Shown here: positions 1 through 5,833 of the stretch, one piece after another
Position numbering within the stretch: the first letter of the stretch is position 1
How the letters are laid out: every line of letters begins with the position of its first letter
Assembly: GCA_003229915.1 (NCBI GenBank)
Contig: QIGA01000248.1
Coordinates: forward strand, 1 to 6,405
Source: Chloroflexota bacterium
Lineage (GTDB): Bacteria; Chloroflexota; Dehalococcoidia; SZUA-161
DNA length: 6,405 nucleotides
Direction: 5' to 3'
Notes under the pieces: generated by a model
Seen by the model: the letters and a program-made list of their open reading frames with translations, nothing else
Database searches by the model: none
Told to the model about the DNA's origin: nothing
Made by a program: the position numbers and the translations under genes

Positions 1-1676
1 CTGTCCAGGCGCTGCGCGCTCAGGCGGATAAGAGGCTCTATAGCCTCTCTATGAAGCATACGTTGGAGGGGCAGCCGAACCTTGATCTCAAACAGGCGCT
101 TGTTGAGGAGCTAAGGCCTGTGGGGGATTATGGAACATCCCTTCAGGTGGTGACCAATACGGGCTGGGCGTATGAGGGCAGAACCGTGGTTCTGACCACA
201 GGAACATCGCTGGCGGGAAGGGTGATAGTGGGGGAATCCACCTATCCCGCAGGGAGGGCGGGGGAATTTGCTGCTCAGGGACTATCTCAAAGCCTGCGCA
301 ATCTAGGTTTCACGCTGGGGCGACTGAAGACAGGTACACCTCCTCGTCTCGACGCTAGGAGCATAGATTTCAGCAAGACTATCCCCCAGCCGGGGAGCGA
401 GGAACCTCTCTACTTCAGCTTCATGCCGCCTGACGAGCCTGTCTATTCTTCTCCACCTAACCCTGTGTATCCTCAAGACAAGGCGATCGAGTGGAGACAG
501 CAGATTCCCTGCTACCTGGTCTACACTAACGAAAAGACGCACCAGGTAATTCGCTCTAATCTTCACCGTGCCCCGTTGTTCACTGGCCTCATCAATGGGG
601 TCGGCCCTCGATATTGCCCTTCGATCGAAGACAAGATAGTCCGCTTCGCCGATAAGGAGGCGCACGGGCTTTTCCTGGAGCCTGAGGGCTGGCAGACGAA
701 CGAAGTCTACGTCCAGGGCGCTAACACCAGCCTTCCGGAGGACGTTCAGTTGGCGTTGCTGCGTACTATTCCTGCGCTGGAGAAGGCGGAGATGATGCGG
801 GTGGGCTACGCCGTAGAGTACGACTACGTACCGCCCAGCCAGATTCAGGCTACGCTGGAATCGAAGCTGGTGCAGGGGCTGTTCTTCGCGGGCCAGATAA
901 ACGGCACCTCAGGCTACGAGGAGGCGGCAGGGCAGGGGCTGATCGCCGGTATCAACGCAGCACTCAAAATTAAAGGCAAAGCTCCGATCATACTGCGCCG
1001 CGACCAGGCCTATATTGGGGTGATGATCGATGACCTGGTGACCAGGAACCTGACAGAGCCCTACAGGCTGCTGACGTCTCGGGCTGAGTATCGTCTCCTT
1101 CTGCGCCAGGACAACGCTGATCTGAGATTAACCCCCGTTGGTTACAGTTTAGGCCTGATCTCGGAGGAGCGATACCAGGCGGTGGAGAGCAAGCGCCGGG
1201 AAATTGCCGGGGAGTTAGCCCGCCTGGCAAGAACCTACTTCAGCCCAGGTGAGAAGCTGGATTCTCTACTGCGCAGATACCATCTACCTCTCATTGGGCG
1301 CAGCATCAGTGCTCTGGAGTTCCTGCGCCGTCCGGAGGCAAGCTATGAGCTGCTGGTCAAGCTGGGCTTTGGTAAGGCAGACATCGGCTCCGATTCAAAG
1401 GAGCAGGTCGAGATCGAGGCCAAATACGAGGGGTATATTGAGAGACAAGCGGCGGAGATCGAGCGGGTTTGCCGTCTGGAGGGACGGGCCATCCCGCAGG
1501 GGTTTGACTACGATGGCATCGACGGCTTTCGCACGGAGGCTCGCGAGAGTTTGAAACACTTCCAGCCAGCCACCCTGGGACAGGCGTCCCGTATCTATGG
1601 GGTGACACCGGCGGATGTCGCCGTTCTCATGGTGCACCTTGAGAAGGCTAAATGCGCTGAGGTTTCGGGTTCTTAG
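1..1676 (+). CDS. mnmG: tRNA uridine-5-carboxymethylaminomethyl modification enzyme MnmG (GidA), 5'-truncated by window edge
   Basis: MnmG works with the GTPase MnmE in the cytoplasm. Using FAD and methylenetetrahydrofolate, it installs the (carboxymethyl)aminomethyl group at C5 of wobble uridine 34 in certain tRNAs. The reading frame is open from base 3, and its first codons already match the family (VQALRAQADK), so the ATG at 51 is internal. By comparison with the E. coli protein about 100 N-terminal residues, including the FAD-binding GxGxxG, lie upstream. Counting from the codon at 3, visible signatures are GRLKTGTPPR (106-115), GPRYCPSIEDK with the conserved Cys205, GQINGTSGYEEAA (297-309), KYEGYI (474-479) and LGQASRIYGVTP (525-536) in the C-terminal MnmE/tRNA-binding region. 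Two oddities stand out: the usual TGTFLxG reads TGTSLAG (66-72), and about 18 extra Pro-rich residues near 141-165 precede QIPCY. The stop is TAG. No rsmG follows; the next gene is convergent. Confidence 0.97.
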   Translation, partial: VQALRAQADKRLYSLSMKHTLEGQPNLDLKQALVEELRPVGDYGTSLQVVTNTGWAYEGRTVVLTTGTSLAGRVIVGESTYPAGRAGEFAAQGLSQSLRNLGFTLGRLKTGTPPRLDARSIDFSKTIPQPGSEEPLYFSFMPPDEPVYSSPPNPVYPQDKAIEWRQQIPCYLVYTNEKTHQVIRSNLHRAPLFTGLINGVGPRYCPSIEDKIVRFADKEAHGLFLEPEGWQTNEVYVQGANTSLPEDVQLALLRTIPALEKAEMMRVGYAVEYDYVPPSQIQATLESKLVQGLFFAGQINGTSGYEEAAGQGLIAGINAALKIKGKAPIILRRDQAYIGVMIDDLVTRNLTEPYRLLTSRAEYRLLLRQDNADLRLTPVGYSLGLISEERYQAVESKRREIAGELARLARTYFSPGEKLDSLLRRYHLPLIGRSISALEFLRRPEASYELLVKLGFGKADIGSDSKEQVEIEAKYEGYIERQAAEIERVCRLEGRAIPQGFDYDGIDGFRTEARESLKHFQPATLGQASRIYGVTPADVAVLMVHLEKAKCAEVSGS

Positions 1677-1791
1677 GAGGGTGTCCGAAAACTTAGCAAA
1701 ACAAGGGCAGCCTAGAGCATCTGCTCCAACCCACCCATAATGATCAGAGAGGCTCCTGGCAACTGAGTCAATTGGTCTTGAATACAGGAGA

Positions 1792-1820
1792 AAGGTGCGG
1801 CTCCCGGCGAGCCGCACCTT
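1792..1820. terminator. Hairpin terminator, probably shared by two convergent genes
   Basis: A perfect inverted repeat with a 12-bp GC-rich stem (AAGGTGCGGCTC, 1792-1803, pairing with 1809-1820) and a 5-base loop (CCGGC). It lies between the mnmG stop at 1676 and the lipoprotein stop at 1846, which face each other, so it is well placed to end both transcripts. The tails are only weakly T-rich. On the plus strand the stem ends in TT and then CGGTTCTTCC. On the minus strand it runs into TTTCTCCTG. The stem strength and position make a terminator role likely; bidirectional use is inferred. Confidence 0.75.
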
Positions 1821-1845
1821 CGGTTCTTCCACTGCTTCCCTTCGG

Positions 1846-2601
1846 CTAGAATGGCAGTTCCATTATATCAACACCCAATGGTAATTCGAATGTGCTGTCA
1901 GGAATGTTCGGATTCAGGTCTACCTCGATGAACTCCACGGTATCAGTGGTTCCGTCAGGCGCAGTATTCTCCAATTTCAAGAGCCGCCCAGTATCCTTTG
2001 ATACCCACATCGTGGAACTTTCGTCTGTTGTGGCCCATTCGTAAAGGATAGCGCTCTCACCTTTGTAGGTTTCTTGCCCCACGACTTCCACGCTTTGGCA
2101 GTCGGGGTCGGCGGCGCAGGCGGCCTTAGCCGCACTTTCGGATGCAAAGCTAACGTAGGACGCTCTTACGAACTCGGGACCAAGCCCACCCGTTAGGCCG
2201 GGGCCTGAACCCGACGGGGATTTCAAGGCGGAATTGTCTTCCGGCGAATACATGTAGAAGAACTCGCCATCGTCCAGCCAAATCGAGGCGGTCTCCTCTC
2301 CGTCTGCATCCTTATTTGTTGTATCCATGCGCCATTTGTCGCCTTTGGCCCAAACCTTGTAAGACCCTGACGAGCCGTCTGCGTTTGAGAATGCCATAGT
2401 GAATTTGTAGCTGTCGGTCAGCTCTCCGCGTGCTTCGGTTGGGGTGACTGTTGCTCCTGGGGTAGTGGTGGCCTCAGGAGTCGATGTGGCCCCAGGGGCA
2501 GCGGTAGCTGTCGGCGTGGCCTCATCACCACCCGAGCAGCCAATTGCCAGTAGAGTGAGGACGGCCAGCATTACAATAAGGGCAGCACCCAATTTCTTCA
2601 T
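1846..2601 (-). CDS. Secreted lipoprotein with LolA/DUF4412-like domain, function unknown
   Basis: A 251-residue predicted lipoprotein, probably tethered to the outer face of the cytoplasmic membrane. The N-terminus has KK, a hydrophobic stretch (4-20) and a lipobox-like LAIGC with Cys22 as the lipidation site. The -3 residue is Ala rather than the usual Leu. A low-complexity Ala/Thr/Pro/Gly linker (about 28-57) follows, as is common in Chloroflexota surface proteins. The folded part (about 60-251) has the motif VWAKGDKWRMD (83-93), then IWLDDGEFFYMY (107-118), MWVSKDTGRLLKLE (198-211) and NIPDSTFELP (232-241). This pattern resembles the LolA-like/DUF4412 beta fold, which binds hydrophobic ligands in known members. 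Cys162 and Cys168 could form a disulfide. AAAGGGGG (2610-2617, read on minus) sits 8 bases before the ATG and supports the start. No substrate or partner can be named. It is transcribed alone, divergent from the amidohydrolase. Confidence 0.85.
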   Translation of the reverse strand: MKKLGAALIVMLAVLTLLAIGCSGGDEATPTATAAPGATSTPEATTTPGATVTPTEARGELTDSYKFTMAFSNADGSSGSYKVWAKGDKWRMDTTNKDADGEETASIWLDDGEFFYMYSPEDNSALKSPSGSGPGLTGGLGPEFVRASYVSFASESAAKAACAADPDCQSVEVVGQETYKGESAILYEWATTDESSTMWVSKDTGRLLKLENTAPDGTTDTVEFIEVDLNPNIPDSTFELPLGVDIMELPF

Positions 2602-2687
2602 CTCTAATTCCCCCTTTCTTTTTCGGGATCATCTCGTGCATTGCCGGGTCGCTACATCTGCATGGCCTCCTTTCCGCCTCCACTCTG

Positions 2688-2696
2688 TATATAGCA
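2688..2696 (-). promoter_or_regulatory. Candidate extended -10 promoter for the lipoprotein gene
   Basis: Read on the minus strand, the bases are TGC TATATA, which is a TGn extension directly before a -10-like hexamer that matches four of six consensus positions. There is no good -35 hexamer 16-18 bases further upstream (CAGCCC at 17). Transcription would start near 2681, giving a leader of about 80 bases before the ATG at 2601. The evidence is motif-based only. Confidence 0.35.
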
Positions 2697-2752
2697 GTTT
2701 AGTTTGGGATGGGCTGATTGGCCGGCGTCAGCCAACCTACCCCGAAGAAAAT

Positions 2753-2764
2753 AGTACTAGTACT
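2753..2764. repeat. 12-bp perfect palindrome AGTACTAGTACT
   Basis: The 12 bases equal their own reverse complement and sit in the divergent intergenic region, about 150 bp upstream of the lipoprotein ATG and just upstream of its nearer candidate promoter. A perfect two-fold symmetric site of this length is typical of an operator bound by a dimeric repressor, but no regulator gene is in the window. The pattern is certain; the operator role is an inference. Confidence 0.45.
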
Positions 2765-2786
2765 GTTGCTATGGTCGTAAGCACTT

Positions 2787-2815
2787 ATTCAACTACATAA
2801 TCTGGCTGAAGTCAA
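2787..2815 (-). promoter_or_regulatory. Alternative sigma70-like promoter for the lipoprotein gene
   Basis: On the minus strand TTGACT (2815-2810) resembles a -35 box. Exactly 17 bases later comes TTGAAT (2792-2787), a weak -10 with four of six consensus matches. If used, transcription would begin near 2780 and the palindrome at 2753-2764 would lie just downstream of the start, a common operator position. It competes with the candidate at 2688-2696; I cannot choose between them from sequence. Confidence 0.25.
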
Positions 2816-2870
2816 GCCTATGTCGCAGGCTCCCGCGAAACTGTGTCGTGAATAGTCCATTTGAGATGGC

Positions 2871-2903
2871 GGGTAGGCTGGGCGACGTCGCCCAGCCTTA
2901 CCC
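2871..2903. repeat. 24-bp perfect palindrome with bulged extension, strong hairpin
   Basis: Bases 2875-2898 form a perfect palindrome with a GACGTC centre and GGCTGGGC arms. It extends by GGGT (2871-2874) against ACCC (2900-2903) with one unpaired T at 2899. As RNA it would form a GC-rich hairpin of roughly 10-14 pairs, but no T-run follows on either strand, so a classical intrinsic terminator is unlikely. It lies roughly midway in the divergent intergenic region. It could be a dimeric operator, a transcript-insulating hairpin, or one copy of a dispersed palindromic repeat. Confidence 0.6.
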
Positions 2904-3095
2904 ATCACGTGTTGTGTCCTGGCGTTTTGCGGGACGCTCATCTTGGGTATGGTTTGCCAATGACAGTTGTTTGGATCAATACGCGATAGCTCCTGGGTTG
3001 CTAAGTTTTCGGACGCCCTCCTGGCCCCAGGATTCTGCAGCACCCTTCATCTCGATGCTGCGGCGCGGGTATGAACAAAACAGGGTTTCAAGGCG

Positions 3096-3104
3096 TGGTA
3101 TAAT
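3096..3104 (+). promoter_or_regulatory. Extended -10 promoter for the amidohydrolase gene
   Basis: The sequence TGG TATAAT is a consensus TGn extension followed by a perfect -10 hexamer. No clear -35 box appears at 16-18 bases upstream, which fits extended -10 promoters that do not need one. Initiation is expected near 3111, leaving a leader of about 75 bases before the TTG start at 3186. Orientation and distance match the downstream gene. Confidence 0.6.
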
Positions 3105-3177
3105 TGTCGGTGCCACATCAATCTCGGGACGTCACGGTAGGCCGGAATCTACGGGCCAAAGTATCTACGATATCACC

Positions 3178-3188
3178 GGGGAATATTG
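3178..3188 (+). promoter_or_regulatory. Ribosome binding site and TTG start of the amidohydrolase
   Basis: GGGGA (3178-3182) precedes a TTG at 3186-3188 by only 3 bases, a short spacing. An in-frame TAG at 3138-3140 blocks any upstream extension, and no ATG or GTG lies in frame between that stop and the TTG. The family motif ADLVLYNADILTVD begins six codons later, so the start must be here. TTG and tight spacing suggest low translation efficiency. Confidence 0.7.
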
Positions 3189-4736
3189 AGCTCACAAGCA
3201 GCAGACCTTGTCCTCTATAACGCCGACATATTGACAGTTGACCCCCAGCGGCCCAGGGCAGAGCTGGTGGCGGTGGGTGCTGGGGAGATAGTCTGGGTTG
3301 GCTTTAATAGCGACCTGGACATCTTCAAAGGCCGAGCGAAGCTCATCAACTGCGAGGGCAAAGCAGTCGTCCCTGGTTTTAACGATGCTCATGTCCATGT
3401 ACTGGCCTACGCTTCGAGGTTGCTCAGTATCGATTGCAGCCCTGCTTCGGTCGCCTCCATTGCTGACATTCAGGGCAAAATCAGGCAGCAGGCGGGCTGT
3501 GTTCCACAGGGGATGTGGCTCAAGGCCAGCGGCTACAACGAATTCTATCTCGCGGAACGCCGCCATCCCACACGCCGCAACCTCGATCGAGCTGCCCCAT
3601 ATCACCCGGTGAAGCTAGACCACCGCTCACTTCATGCCTGTGTGCTCAACAGCCTGGCTCTTTCGCTTGCTGGCATCTCCATAGAGACACCGGACCCTCC
3701 GGGCGGTCTCATCGACCGTGAACTGGATACAGGGGAACCCAGCGGGCTACTTTTTGGGATGAATTCTTATATCAATGAGCGGGTGGTGCCTCCCTTGAGC
3801 GAAGGGGAGTTCAGACAAGGGGTAAAGCTTGCTAATCAAAGCTTTCTCTCATCGGGCATTACCTCAATCCAGGATGCCACGGTGAGAAATGGCTTCCGGG
3901 AGTGGCAAACCTTCTGTAACCTCAAGGAGAAAGGGGAGCTTGTTCCCAGGGTTTCCATGATGTTTGGCCTCCATGCTCTGACCGAACTGAAAGGGCGAGG
4001 GCTGCATCCCGGCTATGGCGACAGCGGACTCAGGCTGGGTGCGGCAAAGATAACGCTGGATGAAGTCGGTGGGCGGCTCAACCCGACTCAGGAGGAACTG
4101 AACGAAGGGGCTCTTATGGCACATCGAGGTGGCTTTCAGGTGGCCATGCATGCTGTTGAGGAGGGCACTGTGGAGGCTGCTGCCGCCGCTCTGGAATACT
4201 GCCTGAAACGGATGCCAAAGGTCGGCCATCGCCATCGGGCGGAACACTGCTCGGTGTGCCCCCCTTACCTGCTGCGGAGATTGAAGGCTGTCAACGCTGT
4301 GGTTGTTACCCAGCCGGCCTTTATTTACTACAGCGGGGAGCGCTATCTGCAAGATGTACCCGATGTGCAGCTCCCGTGGTTGTATCGAACGAGGTCGTTC
4401 CTGGAGAACGGTCTCGGACCGGCGGGGAGCTCCGATTGCCCGGTGACGCCCTGTGCTCCACTGGTTGGGGTCTACGCTGCTGTTACGCGCAGGTCCGAAA
4501 GCGGGGAGATTCTCTGTCCGGAGGAGGCTATCTCCCTTGAGGAGGCGCTCAGGCTGTATACCTTAAACGGGGCCTATGCTTCCTTCGAAGAGCGCTTAAA
4601 AGGAAGCATAGAGGTCGGTAAGCTGGCCGATCTGGTGGTTTTGAGCGCTGATCCGACAAGGGTAGCGCTGGAGGAGATAAGAGATATCCAGGTGGAGAAG
4701 ACTATAATCGGTGGGGAAGTCGTGTGGGAGGTATAG
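3186..4736 (+). CDS. YtcJ-type metal-dependent amidohydrolase (Amidohydro_3 family)
   Basis: A 516-residue cytoplasmic hydrolase of the amidohydrolase superfamily, YtcJ/N-substituted formamide deformylase-like branch. Such enzymes cleave amide or similar C-N bonds at a metal centre; the substrate here is unknown. The N-terminal beta-sandwich strand (ADLVLYNADILTVD, 6-19) leads to GFNDAHVH with metal ligands His69 and His71. Further expected sites are DHRSLHACVLNSLAL (145-159), Lys288 with Asp292 on KITLDE, His322 (QVAMHAVEE), His354 (HRAEH) and Asp417 (GSSDCPV). The C-terminal GSIEVGKLADLVVLSADP (473-490) closes the sandwich. Length is near normal for the family (about 520-550). The usual HAxGDxA motif reads HAVEEGT, and Cys355/Cys358 and Cys418/Cys423 flank two metal ligands. 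The start is TTG. It is transcribed alone, and its stop lies 3 bases from the convergent yggT stop. Confidence 0.9.
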   Translation: MSSQAADLVLYNADILTVDPQRPRAELVAVGAGEIVWVGFNSDLDIFKGRAKLINCEGKAVVPGFNDAHVHVLAYASRLLSIDCSPASVASIADIQGKIRQQAGCVPQGMWLKASGYNEFYLAERRHPTRRNLDRAAPYHPVKLDHRSLHACVLNSLALSLAGISIETPDPPGGLIDRELDTGEPSGLLFGMNSYINERVVPPLSEGEFRQGVKLANQSFLSSGITSIQDATVRNGFREWQTFCNLKEKGELVPRVSMMFGLHALTELKGRGLHPGYGDSGLRLGAAKITLDEVGGRLNPTQEELNEGALMAHRGGFQVAMHAVEEGTVEAAAAALEYCLKRMPKVGHRHRAEHCSVCPPYLLRRLKAVNAVVVTQPAFIYYSGERYLQDVPDVQLPWLYRTRSFLENGLGPAGSSDCPVTPCAPLVGVYAAVTRRSESGEILCPEEAISLEEALRLYTLNGAYASFEERLKGSIEVGKLADLVVLSADPTRVALEEIRDIQVEKTIIGGEVVWEV

Positions 4737-4739
4737 TCG

Positions 4740-5012
4740 CTAAGACAGCACTCGGACGAGCACATCACCAATGACCTGCAGTACAATAATAGCCACTATA
4801 GGTGATATATCGAACATCCCTATCGTAGGGACGATTCTACGTATTGGCCCCAGAATTGGTTCGGTTATCTGAAAAAGTACCTTGTAAATGCTCCCGAGAA
4901 AGCCGCTCATGCTTGAGGGACTCATCATAAACCAGGACAGGATGATCCTGAAGAAGACGGCAAAGGTGAGTATCTGGAAAATGAGCCAGACAAAATAGGC
5001 AGCGCTTGTCAT
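4740..5012 (-). CDS. YggT family small membrane protein
   Basis: A 90-residue integral membrane protein of the YggT family (called YlmG in Gram-positives and plastids). Family members are linked to cell-division or envelope functions and osmotic tolerance, but no biochemical activity is settled. Two hydrophobic segments are visible: about 4-28, ending in IILSWF, and about 68-88. Between them lies the family signature TEPILGPIRRIVPTIGMFDISP (50-71). The length is normal for the single-domain form. Its ATG overlaps the proC stop as ATGA (5012-5009), and GGGAGGT (5030-5024 on minus) inside proC, 11 bases upstream, is the likely ribosome binding site, so translation is probably coupled. It is the last gene of the yggS-proC-yggT operon. 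No terminator hairpin is evident before the convergent amidohydrolase end. Confidence 0.92.
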   Translation of the reverse strand: MTSAAYFVWLIFQILTFAVFFRIILSWFMMSPSSMSGFLGSIYKVLFQITEPILGPIRRIVPTIGMFDISPIVAIIVLQVIGDVLVRVLS

Positions 5013-5821
5013 TTGCTACTCTTACCTCCCAAAAGCTTCGCTTTCGCGTAAGCTGCTATGACCGCTTGGGCCATGATGGCTCGCACTCCCCCCTCCTCCA
5101 GGCAAAGCAGGCCCTCAGCGGTAGTCCCCCCAGGCGAGGTAACCGAATTCTTCAGCTCCGCCGGGTGTTTGCCGGTCTCCCTGGCTAAGTGCGCGGAACC
5201 CAGCACAGTCTGCGCAACCAGCTCCTCTGCCATATCCCGGGGCAGTCCGATGTGCACCGCAGCATCGATGAGCGCCTCCATAATGAGGAATATATAGGCT
5301 GGTCCGCTGCCGCTTATCGCCGTCGCCATGTCGATATGCTTCTCGTCGGGGAAGTAAATCTCTTTGCCCATCGCCTGCAGGATAGTTCGCGCCGTGTTCT
5401 TTTGCTTCTGGCTCACTGCGCTGGTGGCGGTCCACACACTCATGCCCTCTCCAACCTGGGCCGGGGTATTGGGCATCACGCGCACGACTGAGCTGTGTCC
5501 CAGTCCCTTGACGAGGGTATCAAGTTTTGCGCCGGCGACTATGGAGAGCACCAGTTGTCCTTCCTGCAGCTTGCTCTTCAGATCCTTCATCACATCAGCT
5601 AGTGCCTGGGGCTTGATCGAGAGAACGACGACTTCGCGATCAACGATCGCTCTGCTGATATCCAGGGCGCAACTGACCTTGTACTTCTCCCCTATGTGGG
5701 TAAGGCGGGCTTGATCGACATCACAGGCGAAAATCATGTCGTTGCTGATCCCCCCTTTTTTGAGAAGGGCAGAGATCATGGCCTCGCCCATATTCCCAGA
5801 TCCGATAAAAGCGATCTTCAT
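5009..5821 (-). CDS. proC: Pyrroline-5-carboxylate reductase
   Basis: A cytoplasmic enzyme of 270 residues that catalyses the last step of proline synthesis, NAD(P)H-dependent reduction of 1-pyrroline-5-carboxylate to L-proline. The Rossmann motif IGSGNMG (6-12) starts the N-terminal dinucleotide domain, with VVLSIKPQ (65-72) and VRVMPNTPAQVGEGM (113-127) at the cofactor/active-site side. The C-terminal dimerisation domain has SGSGPAYIFLIMEAL (170-184) and VTSPGGTTAEGL (227-238), the substrate-binding region. Length is typical. I chose the ATG at 5821 over an in-frame GTG at 5851 because GAGGAG lies 6 bases upstream and the protein then begins MKIAFIG, as expected. It follows yggS by 10 bases and overlaps yggT by 4, forming an operon. 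No key residue is missing. Confidence 0.97.
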   Translation of the reverse strand: MKIAFIGSGNMGEAMISALLKKGGISNDMIFACDVDQARLTHIGEKYKVSCALDISRAIVDREVVVLSIKPQALADVMKDLKSKLQEGQLVLSIVAGAKLDTLVKGLGHSSVVRVMPNTPAQVGEGMSVWTATSAVSQKQKNTARTILQAMGKEIYFPDEKHIDMATAISGSGPAYIFLIMEALIDAAVHIGLPRDMAEELVAQTVLGSAHLARETGKHPAELKNSVTSPGGTTAEGLLCLEEGGVRAIMAQAVIAAYAKAKLLGGKSSK

Positions 5822-5827
5822 CTTCTG

Positions 5828-5833
5828 CTCCTC
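5828..5833 (-). promoter_or_regulatory. Ribosome binding site that sets the proC start
   Basis: Read on minus, GAGGAG ends 6 bases before the ATG at 5821-5819 and begins within the TGA stop of yggS (5834-5832). The alternative GTG at 5851 has no such site and would add ten charged residues unlike the family. The overlap of stop codon and binding site suggests translational coupling from yggS to proC. Confidence 0.75.

Larger units (their letters stand above)
2602..3185. other. Divergent intergenic region of 584 bp without a convincing gene
   Basis: This stretch lies between the start codons of the divergent lipoprotein and amidohydrolase genes. I see no tRNA, rRNA fragment, transposase or recognisable protein remnant in it. 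The open frames crossing it (for example 2789-3043 minus and 2848-3189 plus) resemble no family I know, and I find no good ribosome binding site for either. It does contain two perfect palindromes, a candidate minus-strand promoter area at 2688-2815, an extended -10 promoter on the plus strand at 3096-3104, and weaker inverted repeats at 3020-3031 and 3035-3063. It is long for a simple divergent promoter region, so a regulatory role, a small RNA or decayed sequence are all possible. Confidence 0.7.

Noticed and set aside
51..53. ATG at 51 as the start of mnmG
   Set aside because: The frame is open upstream to base 3 and those codons match the conserved VQALRAQADK region, so the gene is truncated by the window, not short.
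1395..1832. Minus-strand open frame of 145 codons crossing the mnmG 3' end
   Set aside because: It lies mostly antisense to well-supported mnmG coding sequence, matches no family I know, and begins inside the hairpin region next to the terminator.
2924..3026. Imperfect direct repeat GTTTT...GGACGC at about 2924 and 3005
   Set aside because: Only partial identity over about 22 bases and two copies; not distinguishable from chance by eye.
2789..3043. Minus-strand 84-codon open frame in the divergent intergenic region
   Set aside because: Composition is unlike a folded protein, it runs through the 24-bp palindrome, and no family motif is visible.
3035..3063. Imperfect hairpin (8-bp stem with wobble, 13-base loop) upstream of the amidohydrolase promoter
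   Set aside because: Short stem, long loop and no T-run; inverted repeats of this quality are expected by chance.
2848..3189. Plus-strand 113-codon open frame upstream of the amidohydrolase
   Set aside because: It begins with GTG without a convincing binding site, crosses the palindrome and the extended -10 promoter, and resembles no known protein.
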